DNA of 17,374 nucleotides from Nitrospinae bacterium CG22_combo_CG10-13_8_21_14_all_47_10. GTDB lineage: Bacteria; Nitrospinota; Nitrospinia; Nitrospinales; VA-1. Of this stretch, positions 1 to 6,151 are shown in pieces. Made by a program: the position numbers and the translations under genes. A model generated the notes under the pieces. The model had not been told where the DNA came from. It ran no database searches and was given only the letters and a program-made list of their open reading frames with translations. The DNA is taken from NCBI GenBank assembly GCA_002786505.1, contig PCTK01000246.1, positions 1 through 17,374 on the forward strand, given 5' to 3'. Numbering within the stretch: position 1 is the stretch's first letter; every line of letters starts with the position of its first letter.

Positions 1-110
1 CTTCTTCGCCAAGGCTCATCAGGATGACAATACGATGGTTTCTGCATGTCATTCTGAGCGTAAGCGAAGAATCTCGGGGTTATGCAAAGCCCTCCTTCGT
101 GGAAGGGGGA
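1..110 (+). repeat. Dispersed repeat, copy 1, with terminal hairpin
   Basis: Positions 1-19 and 41-90 match, in reverse complement, positions 2219-2287, with one mismatch (position 82) over about 68 aligned bases. Copy 1 carries 21 extra bases at 20-40. The core around 47-73 reads like the CATTCTGAGCG...GCGAAGAATCTC repeat that I recall being common in environmental bacterial assemblies; this is recollection, not a search. The copy continues into a hairpin with arms 91-98 and 102-109 around a 3-nt loop, of the same type as the hairpin at 17331-17349. It begins at the window edge and may extend beyond it. No coding function is visible. Confidence 0.8.
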
Positions 111-189
111 GCAAAACACAGGATCCCTCGACATACCGGCGAAAGGGAAGTTTTGTGAATGAAAATATTATTCGATCAGTGAGGGAGAG

Positions 190-432
190 TTAATCTTCTT
201 CTGTAACTTGTTCCAGGTCCATGTTTCCTTCGATAATTTCCCGGAGGGCCAATTCAAAATAAGATTTTGGAGAAGAGTATTCTTCGGGATCAACATCAAT
301 GGTTGGCTGGGCACCTGTCTCCAATTGATGGATTCTCTGGGTTACCAGAATGCATAACAGGTAACGGCTTTTTACCACATCTTGTGCCTGGCGAACCAAC
401 TCCAGGGTGTCTTTCATTTCTAAGGCGATCAT
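190..432 (-). CDS. rpoZ: RNA polymerase omega subunit-like protein
   Basis: This 80-residue protein is the right size for omega, the small RNA polymerase subunit that binds the beta-prime C-terminus and helps core assembly. Two omega hallmarks are visible. Residues about 22-38 (SRYLLCILVTQRIHQLE) align with the NRF-LVLVAA-RARQL helix. Residues about 60-69 (ELALREIIEG) match the VIALREI-EG segment. The middle is unlike E. coli omega and the C-terminus is short and acidic. The ATG start has an AGGA about six bases upstream. A near-consensus sigma-70 promoter at 462-490 gives a leader of roughly 20-25 bases, so the gene can be transcribed apart from the threonine aldolase gene upstream of it on the same strand. 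Omega is seldom recognisable by sequence alone outside these two motifs, so the assignment is strong but not certain. Confidence 0.8.
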   Translation of the reverse strand: MIALEMKDTLELVRQAQDVVKSRYLLCILVTQRIHQLETGAQPTIDVDPEEYSSPKSYFELALREIIEGNMDLEQVTEED

Positions 433-461
433 AGTTTTCCTATAACGTTAAAGGTTGCCTC

Positions 462-490
462 ATTCTAGAGGTAATTTGATTTTCTGTCAA
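462..490 (-). promoter_or_regulatory. Sigma-70-type promoter for the omega-like gene
   Basis: On the minus strand TTGACA (485-490) is followed after exactly 17 bases by TAGAAT (462-467). This is a perfect -35 box and a five-of-six -10 box at ideal spacing. Transcription would start near 455, about 23 bases before the ATG at 432. The site lies in the 161-bp gap between the threonine aldolase stop and the omega-like start, so it separates a constitutive gene from its upstream neighbour. No transcript data are available here. Confidence 0.75.
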
Positions 491-593
491 ACAAGTTTCC
501 TGTTAGCCGGGGAAGGAATCAGCGATTTCTTTATCCGGAGGCAAAAGCGGCCTCACGTTTCACTCCTTGAGGGTTTGCGGAGTCAGGAATATT

Positions 594-1634
594 TTACTTA
601 TACTGCTCTATTAAAATGGAATGAATGGTTTGGGCTACGGTTTGGACCTGTTCTCTTGACACTTCCCGATGCAGAACGGCGCGGAATACTCCCGGATCGA
701 CCATGAGAATTTTAATGGATCTTTCTTCCAACAGCGTTAAAAATGTATCTCCGTCGATTTTTGGGTGGTTGAGTTTGAAAAAGATAATATTTGTTTTAAC
801 CTGGGTCTGATCCAGTTCGATTCCATCTATGGATGCCAATTTTTCTGCCAGAAGCCCGGCGTGTAGATGGTCGTCTTTCAAACGTTCCACCATGTTCTCC
901 AAAGCGATCAGGCCAGCCGCGGCCAAGTGTCCTGCCTGCCTCATTCCCCCGCCTACCATTTTCCTGTTTTTTCTGGCACGTTGGATAAAGTTCCGGTCAC
1001 CACAGACCAGGGAACCTACCGGGGCAGATAGCCCTTTGGACAGGCAAAACATGACGGAGTCTGCATGCCGAGTCAAAGCCTCAACCTCTATATCCAGAGC
1101 CACGGCGGCATTAAACAGTCTTGCTCCATCCAGATGAATTTTGAGCCCGTGTTTTTCCGCCAGGGCCGCCATGCTTGCCATGTATTCAGGGCTAAGAGGT
1201 GAGCCCTGGCAATGGTTGTGGGTATTCTCAAGGCAAATTAACCGGGTAAGGGGATAATGGATATCTAACTTTCTTATCGACTGCTCTACTAATGGAAGGG
1301 GTAGCGTACCATCCTCATTATTGGGCAAGGTTCTTGGGTGGACTCCACCCAGGGCTGACATCCCGCCTACTTCGTGCAGGAAAATATGGCTTCGGTCGCC
1401 CAGTAAAACTTCATCCCCACGTTGGCAGTGACTGAGGACGCTGATGAGGTTCCCCATTGTTCCGCTGGGGACAAAGAGAGCTGACTCTTTGCCGGTTTTT
1501 TTCGCGGCCAGAGCCTCCAGTTTTTTAAGAGTCGGGTCTTCTTCAAAAACATCATCCCCGACTTTGGCGTTGGCCATCGCCTGGCGCATGGTCGGGGTGG
1601 GTTGGGTCAGGGTGTCGCTTCTCAGGTCAATCAT
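594..1634 (-). CDS. ltaE: Low-specificity L-threonine aldolase
   Basis: This 346-residue fold-type I PLP enzyme cleaves L-threonine or L-allo-threonine to glycine and acetaldehyde in the cytoplasm, feeding glycine and one-carbon metabolism. The N-terminus has the family's MIDLRSDTLTQPT start, then VGDDVFEEDPT and the PSGTMGN cofactor-phosphate loop (about 57-63). HLDGARLFNA (about 167-176) holds the PLP-ring aspartate. The Schiff-base lysine is Lys200 in CLSKGLSAPVGS, followed by the RKMVGGGMRQAG segment. Length matches the family (about 330-345 residues). AAGGA sits about five bases before the ATG. The start overlaps the end of the small membrane-protein gene by eight bases, so the two are probably co-transcribed. 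Nothing looks truncated or altered. The closely related beta-eliminating lyases are the only real alternative. Confidence 0.95.
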   Translation of the reverse strand: MIDLRSDTLTQPTPTMRQAMANAKVGDDVFEEDPTLKKLEALAAKKTGKESALFVPSGTMGNLISVLSHCQRGDEVLLGDRSHIFLHEVGGMSALGGVHPRTLPNNEDGTLPLPLVEQSIRKLDIHYPLTRLICLENTHNHCQGSPLSPEYMASMAALAEKHGLKIHLDGARLFNAAVALDIEVEALTRHADSVMFCLSKGLSAPVGSLVCGDRNFIQRARKNRKMVGGGMRQAGHLAAAGLIALENMVERLKDDHLHAGLLAEKLASIDGIELDQTQVKTNIIFFKLNHPKIDGDTFLTLLEERSIKILMVDPGVFRAVLHREVSREQVQTVAQTIHSILIEQYK

Positions 1635-1983
1635 GGTTGTCCTTTCCCTTCTGGTTTTGTTCGTTTTTTCCGAATGTAGCCCGGTCTATACGATTACGTT
1701 TTACCCTGTAATAGGCCAGGGAAATGAAAAAGACAGGAACGATAAACCCGCTCAACAAAAGGCCCGTTATGGTATCGGGAGGATAGTCCAAAGCCACAAG
1801 CCCTTTCTGCATCAACTGCGTCAGCCAGGCCAGCAGACCGCAAGAGATGAACAGGTAACCGATTCGTTTAGAGCCTTTAGGTCCCGGAAAAACGATGGAA
1901 TAGGCAATGAAGTTCAAACCCAGAAAAAGGATGCCGTTTAAAAACATCAAGTAAATGATCTGGTTCTGGGCTTGTGTCAGCAA
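1627..1983 (-). CDS. Small multi-pass membrane protein, unknown function
   Basis: I do not recognise a family. The 118-residue product has about three hydrophobic stretches (roughly 8-31, 41-62 and 72-93) and then a very basic, Lys/Asn/Gln-rich hydrophilic tail, so it should be an inner-membrane protein with a cytoplasmic C-terminus. The frame opens after a TGA eight bases upstream of the TTG used here. There is no good Shine-Dalgarno, and an internal ATG at codon 13 (start at 1947) is the alternative, which would cut into the first membrane segment. Its last eight bases overlap the threonine aldolase start, so it leads that transcription unit. Support comes from the overlap, the hydrophobic pattern and the lack of a better gene on the other strand, not from homology. 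Confidence 0.6.
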   Translation of the reverse strand: MLTQAQNQIIYLMFLNGILFLGLNFIAYSIVFPGPKGSKRIGYLFISCGLLAWLTQLMQKGLVALDYPPDTITGLLLSGFIVPVFFISLAYYRVKRNRIDRATFGKNEQNQKGKDNHD

Positions 1984-2061
1984 GGGTTTTTTATTTCATG
2001 TGGTTTTAAATGATATGCAATATTTTATAAGGTAAGTGGGGAGATATAAACTTTTAATTTT

Positions 2062-2110
2062 ATATTCCACTCCGGATGTAATCGGAGGTTGATTTCCCGG
2101 AGTGGAATAT
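2062..2110. repeat. Perfect 14-bp inverted repeat, 21-nt loop
   Basis: ATATTCCACTCCGG at 2062-2075 is repeated exactly in reverse complement at 2097-2110. It lies about 80-130 bases upstream of the start of the small membrane-protein gene. Neither arm is followed by a T-run, so it is not a classic intrinsic terminator. It could be a regulator site, an RNA structure or the end of a small repeat element. Confidence 0.7.
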
Positions 2111-2175
2111 GGAGAGGGTTGGCTGAAAGGGTTTGAATGGCTGAAGACGGATTGGATGATGAGAATTAGAAACCA

Positions 2176-2287
2176 ACGCCACCCCTCACGGGGAGAGGGC
2201 TCCTCTTTTATAAGGAGAGCTTTGCACAACCCCGAGATTCTTCGCTTACGCTCAGAATGACATGCAGAATGAGCCTTGGCGAAGAAG
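2176..2287 (-). repeat. Dispersed repeat, copy 2 (inverted relative to copy 1)
   Basis: Positions 2219-2287 are the reverse complement of 1-90 minus its 21-base insert. The adjacent 2199-2220 segment forms an imperfect hairpin (GCTCCTCTT / AAGGAGAGC), and 2181-2194 carries CACCCCTCACGGGG, another hairpin-forming fragment. Together copies 1 and 2 bracket the omega/ltaE/membrane-protein block in opposite orientation. Confidence 0.8.
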
Positions 2288-2316
2288 GATCTCGCTTTTT
2301 CTCAATACAGAACCAC

Positions 2317-2357
2317 TTATGCAAAGGTCTCCTTTTAAAGAGGGTTGGGGGATTTAA
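2317..2357. repeat. Partial dispersed-repeat fragment
   Basis: TTATGCAAAGG at 2317-2327 resembles copy 1 at 81-89, and AGAGGGTTGGGGGATTT at 2340-2356 resembles the right end of the element at 17342-17365. Between them is a weak CTCC...GAGG hairpin. It looks like a degenerate member of the same repeat family, lying just 30 bases from copy 2 in the opposite orientation. Confidence 0.55.
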
Positions 2358-2423
2358 GAGATTTCGACCGTTCATCCGAATCCGTATAGCAACCGGGAAA
2401 ATGATTTAAAACCGAGACATGCG

Positions 2424-3563
2424 CTAGAAATGGAACAAGGCGTTGACGGCCACTGTGTCCTGCGAGGTTTCAGAAATATTATTGTTTTCATCCTTGAAGG
2501 CAAATTTATCGGCTTCGTCGTGACGATACTCCAGTCTTACAACCATGTTCTGGGCAAGACGGAATTCGGGCGTGAGCGTGAACTCCCAAAGCTTGACTGG
2601 GGTGCCATTAATGCTGGTTGCCCGGAAGCCGTCTTCGTCATTAAAAAATTCGCCCCGCAAATTGATTGAAACCCATTTGTTTAAGTCGTGCCTGAGAATG
2701 CCGGCAAATCCCCACCAGATCGCGGTTTCACCGCTGGTCAGGGCAGAGGCGCTTTCTTGAGAACCGTAATCGAAATTAAGCTGAAGCAGGGTGCGATTGG
2801 TGAGGCTGAAGTCTAGCACGACATCCCAAATATTTAACCAGTTGGAATTATTACTGGCGGCATTGGCGCCCCCTCCGGCCCAGTTGAGCAACATGGAAAT
2901 ATTTTCGGTGGGCGCGAGACTGAGTTGCATCCCAAACGTTTTATCGCTGTTGTTGTCGGTGGTGTTATCCCATCCGTTGGCGATCATTCCTAAAACAGAC
3001 ACCTTGTCGCTGAGGCTGTACCCGGCCCGCACGCCGGTGTGCGTGAAGGGGATGGCCAGTCCAAAAAGGAAGGAACGTGAATAGTTGTAATTCCATCCGT
3101 CGTGGCCCTCAATGACTTCCGCCCCGATATGCGTGATGAACTTACCGAAATCCAGTTGTAAACCGTTTCCGAGGGGAGCATTGTACGAGACGTAACCCTG
3201 CTGGACATCAAATTCGTCCGTCGTGACCGTGTTTCCCGAGGAATGGGTGACCCTGGGGATGCTGAACCCGTAATCCAGATCGGTGCGAAACCCGATGTCT
3301 CCCGGATTGGGCGTTTCCTTAACCAGCACCAACTCAGCCAGGTCAAATTTGAAACTGTTGGAATCCGTGTCGAAGATGCGATTAGAATTACCGTTGGTGG
3401 GATTCAGAGGTTGATTGAAATTATAATTATACGATGACGAGGCGAAACCATGGATCTGAATATCCTTGATGATTTCAAGGGCCGTTTCGGCCTGCGCTCT
3501 TCCCCCCATCACCAAGAAGAGAAAAATTAATAAAACCAACCCTTGTCTAACAACTTTATTCAT
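2424..3563 (-). CDS. Outer-membrane beta-barrel porin, BBP2 (OmpL-like) type
   Basis: The 379-residue precursor starts with a signal peptide (MNKVVRQ, hydrophobic core about 8-20, likely cleavage after AQA near residue 25). The remainder alternates polar and aromatic residues as in a beta barrel. It ends in NALFHF, with the terminal Phe that outer-membrane insertion machinery recognises. Segments such as LDFGKFITHIGAEVIEG, YSRSFLFGLAIPFTHTG and KVSVLGMIANGWDN (about 135-200) match what I know of the beta-barrel porin-2 family. The family is presumed to form diffusion channels; the substrate is unknown. AAGGAG lies eight bases before the ATG. It sits 196 bp downstream of amtB on the same strand, so it may serve ammonium or general small-solute entry, but no shared promoter is proven. 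Confidence 0.85.
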   Translation of the reverse strand: MNKVVRQGLVLLIFLFLVMGGRAQAETALEIIKDIQIHGFASSSYNYNFNQPLNPTNGNSNRIFDTDSNSFKFDLAELVLVKETPNPGDIGFRTDLDYGFSIPRVTHSSGNTVTTDEFDVQQGYVSYNAPLGNGLQLDFGKFITHIGAEVIEGHDGWNYNYSRSFLFGLAIPFTHTGVRAGYSLSDKVSVLGMIANGWDNTTDNNSDKTFGMQLSLAPTENISMLLNWAGGGANAASNNSNWLNIWDVVLDFSLTNRTLLQLNFDYGSQESASALTSGETAIWWGFAGILRHDLNKWVSINLRGEFFNDEDGFRATSINGTPVKLWEFTLTPEFRLAQNMVVRLEYRHDEADKFAFKDENNNISETSQDTVAVNALFHF

Positions 3564-3759
3564 CCCAATTCTCCTTCAAGAAAGTTGATAAATTCTGTCA
3601 ATAGCCCATGCGGATTTTAAACAGGTTTTGTGGTCCAATTTTGTTAATCCGGCATAGCTACATGAAGCGGTCCGCATTTAAAAAAAGCTTTGAAAATTGA
3701 AAAGGTAATGGCTTTTGAGGAACCAGTCATAACGTGAGTCGAACGGTATGATTTGATCT

Positions 3760-5046
3760 TTATACCAGATTATATCCAGTTTCTCCATGCTGAGTTGTAT
3801 CCAGCCCCATTTCCTCTTCCTCATCGTTTACCCTGAACCCGATGGTTTTATCTATAATGATGACCAGAACATAGGTAATAACGAAGGAGTACAATCCTGC
3901 GGCAAAGATGCCAACCAATTGAACCCAGACCTGGTTGAAATTGCCTGCCAGAAGACCTGTTCCTCCTACGGTGACGAATAATCCTGTTGCGAGAGCACCC
4001 CAGGCACCGCCCACGGCGTGGATTCCAAAAACGTCAAGGGAATCGTCGTAGCCGATTTTCATCTTCATCACAACAGCGTAAAAGCAGATCAGTCCAGCGA
4101 GAAAGCCGATTACCATGGCCCATAGAGGTTCGACAAATCCTGCCGCCGGGGTGATGGCGACCAACCCGGCTACGATTCCGGATGCGGCACCGAGAGCGCT
4201 GGCTTTTCCCGCTTTGATGAACTCGGCAACAAGCCAGCCGAGTAGCCCAGCTCCGGTTGCGATTTGGGTATTAGTAAATGCCAGCACCGCCAATTCGTTT
4301 GCGGCCAGTGAACTGCCGGCGTTGAAGCCAAACCACCCGAACCATAAAAGTCCCGCCCCCAGAAGGGTGAGAGGCAGGCTGTGAGGAATCATGAGTTTTC
4401 CTGGGAAGCCTCTGCGCTTTTTAAGAACCAGAGCCGCGGCTAGAGCGGCAGTTCCCGAAGCGATGTGCACCACGGTTCCCCCGGCAAAATCCAGAGCCCC
4501 AAGGTCGCCCAACCACCCGCCACCCCAGACCCAGTGACAAATAGGATCATAAACCACGGTGGACCAGATGAAAATAAAGGCGATATAAGCTTTGAAGTCC
4601 ACCCGTTCGGCCATACCCCCGCTGATGAGAGCGGCCGTGATAATGGCAAACATCAGTTGAAACATGCTGAATAAATATTCCGGAATGGTGCCGGAAAGAG
4701 CCTTATAATCAATTCCTATAAAGAGAGCTTTGCTCAGGTCTCCGACAAAATGTCCGATATCGTTACCAAAGGCTAAAGAATAGCCAAACAGCACCCACTG
4801 TATGGTGATGACTCCTAGCGGTATAAAACTGTGCATTAATGTGCTGAGAACATTCTTGCGCCGCACCATGCCACCATAAAATAGTGCCAGGCCAGGAAGC
4901 ATGAGCATTACCAGAGCCGAGGAAATCAGTATCCAGGCGGTGTCCGGGTAGCTTATTTGAGGCACTTCCTCAGCTGACGCGACCACAGGAAAGAGCATGA
5001 ATAAAAAAGTCAGGGCGACCCTGTTCGCTTGAATTCTGATTTTCAT
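3760..5046 (-). CDS. amtB: Ammonium transporter, Amt family
   Basis: This inner-membrane channel conducts ammonium/ammonia into the cell. I chose the ATG at 5046 (428 residues): AGGAGA lies about eight bases upstream and the protein then begins with a proper signal peptide (MKIRIQANRV, hydrophobic core, ASA cleavage near 25). A longer in-frame start at 5118 would add 24 polar residues before that signal and is unlikely. About eleven membrane segments follow. The two pore histidines are present: His194 in GTVVHIASG and His343 in FGIHAVGGAWG, i.e. about 169 and 318 after signal removal, matching E. coli AmtB His168 and His318. The aspartate of LDFAGG is also present. The C-terminal tail (EEEEMGLDTTQHGETGY) is the conserved segment needed for subunit coupling and PII docking. 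No glnK/PII gene is adjacent, which is unusual. I found no sigma-54 site upstream on this strand. Confidence 0.96.
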   Translation of the reverse strand: MKIRIQANRVALTFLFMLFPVVASAEEVPQISYPDTAWILISSALVMLMLPGLALFYGGMVRRKNVLSTLMHSFIPLGVITIQWVLFGYSLAFGNDIGHFVGDLSKALFIGIDYKALSGTIPEYLFSMFQLMFAIITAALISGGMAERVDFKAYIAFIFIWSTVVYDPICHWVWGGGWLGDLGALDFAGGTVVHIASGTAALAAALVLKKRRGFPGKLMIPHSLPLTLLGAGLLWFGWFGFNAGSSLAANELAVLAFTNTQIATGAGLLGWLVAEFIKAGKASALGAASGIVAGLVAITPAAGFVEPLWAMVIGFLAGLICFYAVVMKMKIGYDDSLDVFGIHAVGGAWGALATGLFVTVGGTGLLAGNFNQVWVQLVGIFAAGLYSFVITYVLVIIIDKTIGFRVNDEEEEMGLDTTQHGETGYNLV

Positions 5047-5259
5047 AAAACCCGATCTCCTAAATAAAGTAAAATAGGGGTGGTGATTATTGGCCTTCTT
5101 ATTGTGAGAGGTTTTCAATTTTTATACCAATGGCGAGAAACAGAGTTTTTGAATGGGTTGGAATTATATAAATGTATTAAAAACAGATATTTACTGGTTA
5201 GACTTGTTGTCTTGGGGGAGGAGGGAGTAAAATAGCAGGGCGGTAAATTAAGGGCAGAT

Positions 5260-5276
5260 TGCTTGCTAAGCAAGCA
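5260..5276. promoter_or_regulatory. Perfect palindrome, candidate operator
   Basis: TGCTTGCT-A-AGCAAGCA has perfect 8-bp arms about one central base. It lies about 215 bp upstream of the amtB start and about 320 bp upstream of fliL. The size and symmetry suit a dimeric helix-turn-helix protein, but the regulator and target gene are unknown. Confidence 0.4.
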
Positions 5277-5291
5277 GAGGCCTCTAAAAAC

Positions 5292-5324
5292 TGCTATAAA
5301 ATACATCAAAAAATTTTTATAGCA
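5292..5324. repeat. Inverted repeat, 10-bp arms
   Basis: TGCTATAAAA at 5292-5301 is matched by TTTTATAGCA at 5315-5324 with a 13-base A-rich spacer. It sits between amtB and fliL, where no transcript is expected to end, so a regulatory or extruding structure is more likely than a terminator. Part of the complementarity is low-complexity A/T. Confidence 0.4.
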
Positions 5325-5395
5325 CAGGTTTTAAAGTTTGCCAGTGATTTCTGCCCAGCCTGGATTCGCGTCAAAATTATGACCGGATTCGGAAG

Positions 5396-5413
5396 AATTT
5401 TTCCGGAAAAATT
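5396..5413. promoter_or_regulatory. 18-bp perfect palindrome, candidate enhancer site for fliL
   Basis: AATTTTTCCGGAAAAATT is identical to its own reverse complement. Its centre is about 115 bp upstream of the predicted transcription start of the sigma-54 promoter at 5494-5509. Enhancer-binding proteins of the NtrC/FleQ class typically bind 100-150 bp upstream, so this could be the activator site. The binding protein is not encoded in the window and the role is inferred from position only. Confidence 0.45.
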
Positions 5414-5493
5414 ATCGGGATGGTTTCTCCGGTAAGCCTGTAAGTACTTTTAAAATAACGATTTTATTGTTTTTATTGTGGTGTGGTTCTATT

Positions 5494-5509
5494 TGGCATA
5501 TAAGTTGCT
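5494..5509 (+). promoter_or_regulatory. Sigma-54 promoter P1 (fliLMN)
   Basis: TGGCAT-ATAAG-TTGCT matches the -24/-12 consensus TGGCAC-N5-TTGCA/T in all but one fixed base. The invariant GG (5495-5496) and GC (5507-5508) are separated by exactly ten bases. Transcription would start near 5520, giving a 74-base leader to fliL at 5594. Flagellar class II/III promoters in polar flagellates are commonly sigma-54 dependent. Confidence 0.8.
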
Positions 5510-5593
5510 ATAAACGGTAAAAAGCAAATAAGTCCCTGAATTTTAATAGTTAATTTTTTATTTTTGTCGATCAAAAGGGCAGGAGAGTGACTT

Positions 5594-6118
5594 ATGGCAG
5601 CAGACGAGGACATATTAGAGGAGCTGGAAGCGGCCGAGGCTAGCGGGGCTAAAAAACCCATTGGTTTGATAATCGGTATCCTGGTTGGCCTGTTGGTATT
5701 AGGTGGCGGTGGTTATTATGCCTACATCAACTTTTTTCAGGAAAAGCCGGCAACAGAAACGACCACTGCAGGGGAAAAAGGAAAAGAGGCGGCACCGGTG
5801 GAAGAAGACGTAAACCTTGGTGTCATGTTCCCGCTGGACCCGTTTGTTGTCAATTTGGCGGGCAGTGAAGGAAAACGCTTTCTCAAAGTCACGATTTCCC
5901 TGGAGTTGAGCACCCCTGAAGTTCATGTGGAGTTAAAGGAAAATATACAAAAAATCACGGACTCCATTTTAGTTTTGTTAAGCAGTAAGGCTTTTGAAGA
6001 TGTTTATTCCGTTCAGGGTAAGTTCAAGCTTAAGGACGAAATCACCACCCGTGTGAACCGATTTCTTGTGGTAGGGCATGTTAAAGATGCATATTTTACG
6101 GAATTTATAATTCAATGA
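5594..6118 (+). CDS. fliL: Flagellar basal-body-associated protein FliL
   Basis: FliL is a single-pass inner-membrane protein that surrounds or supports the MotAB-type stator at the basal body. The 174-residue product has a short acidic cytoplasmic N-terminus (DEDILEELEAAE), a membrane helix at about 23-46, a Thr/Glu/Lys linker, and a periplasmic FliL domain (about 75-174). That domain starts with VMFPLDPFVVNLAG and runs through RFLKVTISLEL to the typical C-terminal LKDEITTRVNRFL segment, ending in TEFIIQ. Length is normal. AGGAGAG stands seven bases before the ATG, and the gene follows the sigma-54 promoter at 5494-5509. It is first in the fliL-fliM-fliN unit, as in many polar flagellates; fliM begins 33 bases after its stop. 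Confidence 0.95.
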   Translation: MAADEDILEELEAAEASGAKKPIGLIIGILVGLLVLGGGGYYAYINFFQEKPATETTTAGEKGKEAAPVEEDVNLGVMFPLDPFVVNLAGSEGKRFLKVTISLELSTPEVHVELKENIQKITDSILVLLSSKAFEDVYSVQGKFKLKDEITTRVNRFLVVGHVKDAYFTEFIIQ

Positions 6119-6151
6119 TAAAATGTCGGAAGCACTTAAAAGGCGTGAGTT

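Larger units (their letters stand above)
1984..2423. other. Gene-free, repeat-rich intergenic region
   Basis: This 440-bp stretch between the porin stop and the small membrane-protein start holds no credible gene. Short open frames here consist of repeat sequence. It contains the 14-bp inverted repeat at 2062-2110, a hairpin-rich stretch around 2176-2220, the inverted copy of the position-1 repeat (2219-2287) and a further repeat fragment (2317-2357). The AT-rich part at about 2000-2060 is where a minus-strand promoter for the membrane protein and ltaE would lie, but I see only weak -10-like boxes. Confidence 0.6.
5047..5593. other. Divergent amtB/fliL intergenic region
   Basis: This 547-bp AT-rich gap separates minus-strand amtB from plus-strand fliL and contains no credible gene. 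From left to right it holds the amtB leader, a 17-bp palindrome at 5260-5276, a 10-bp-arm inverted repeat at 5292-5324, an 18-bp perfect palindrome at 5396-5413, the fliL sigma-54 promoter at 5494-5509, and a fliL leader of about 74 bases with AGGAGAG before the ATG. No clear sigma-70 or sigma-54 promoter for amtB was found. Confidence 0.7.

Noticed and set aside
455..706. Plus-strand open frame of 83 codons
   Set aside because: It runs through the omega promoter and antisense to the ltaE end; no Shine-Dalgarno and no family resemblance.
1996..2229. Minus-strand open frame of 77 codons
   Set aside because: It consists largely of the repeat and hairpin sequences, has no start signal or recognisable domain, and its composition is low complexity.
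2430..2669. Plus-strand open frames antisense to the porin
   Set aside because: The porin on the minus strand has a signal peptide, barrel pattern and terminal Phe; the antisense frames are shadows without start signals.
3711..3726. Possible minus-strand sigma-54 promoter for the porin
   Set aside because: GG-N10-GC spacing is correct, but the -12 box reads AAGCC instead of TTGCA, so the match is too weak to claim.
5047..5118. Longer amtB start adding 24 residues
   Set aside because: The added segment is polar and would bury the signal peptide; the internal ATG at 5046 has a good Shine-Dalgarno and gives the expected pore-histidine numbering.
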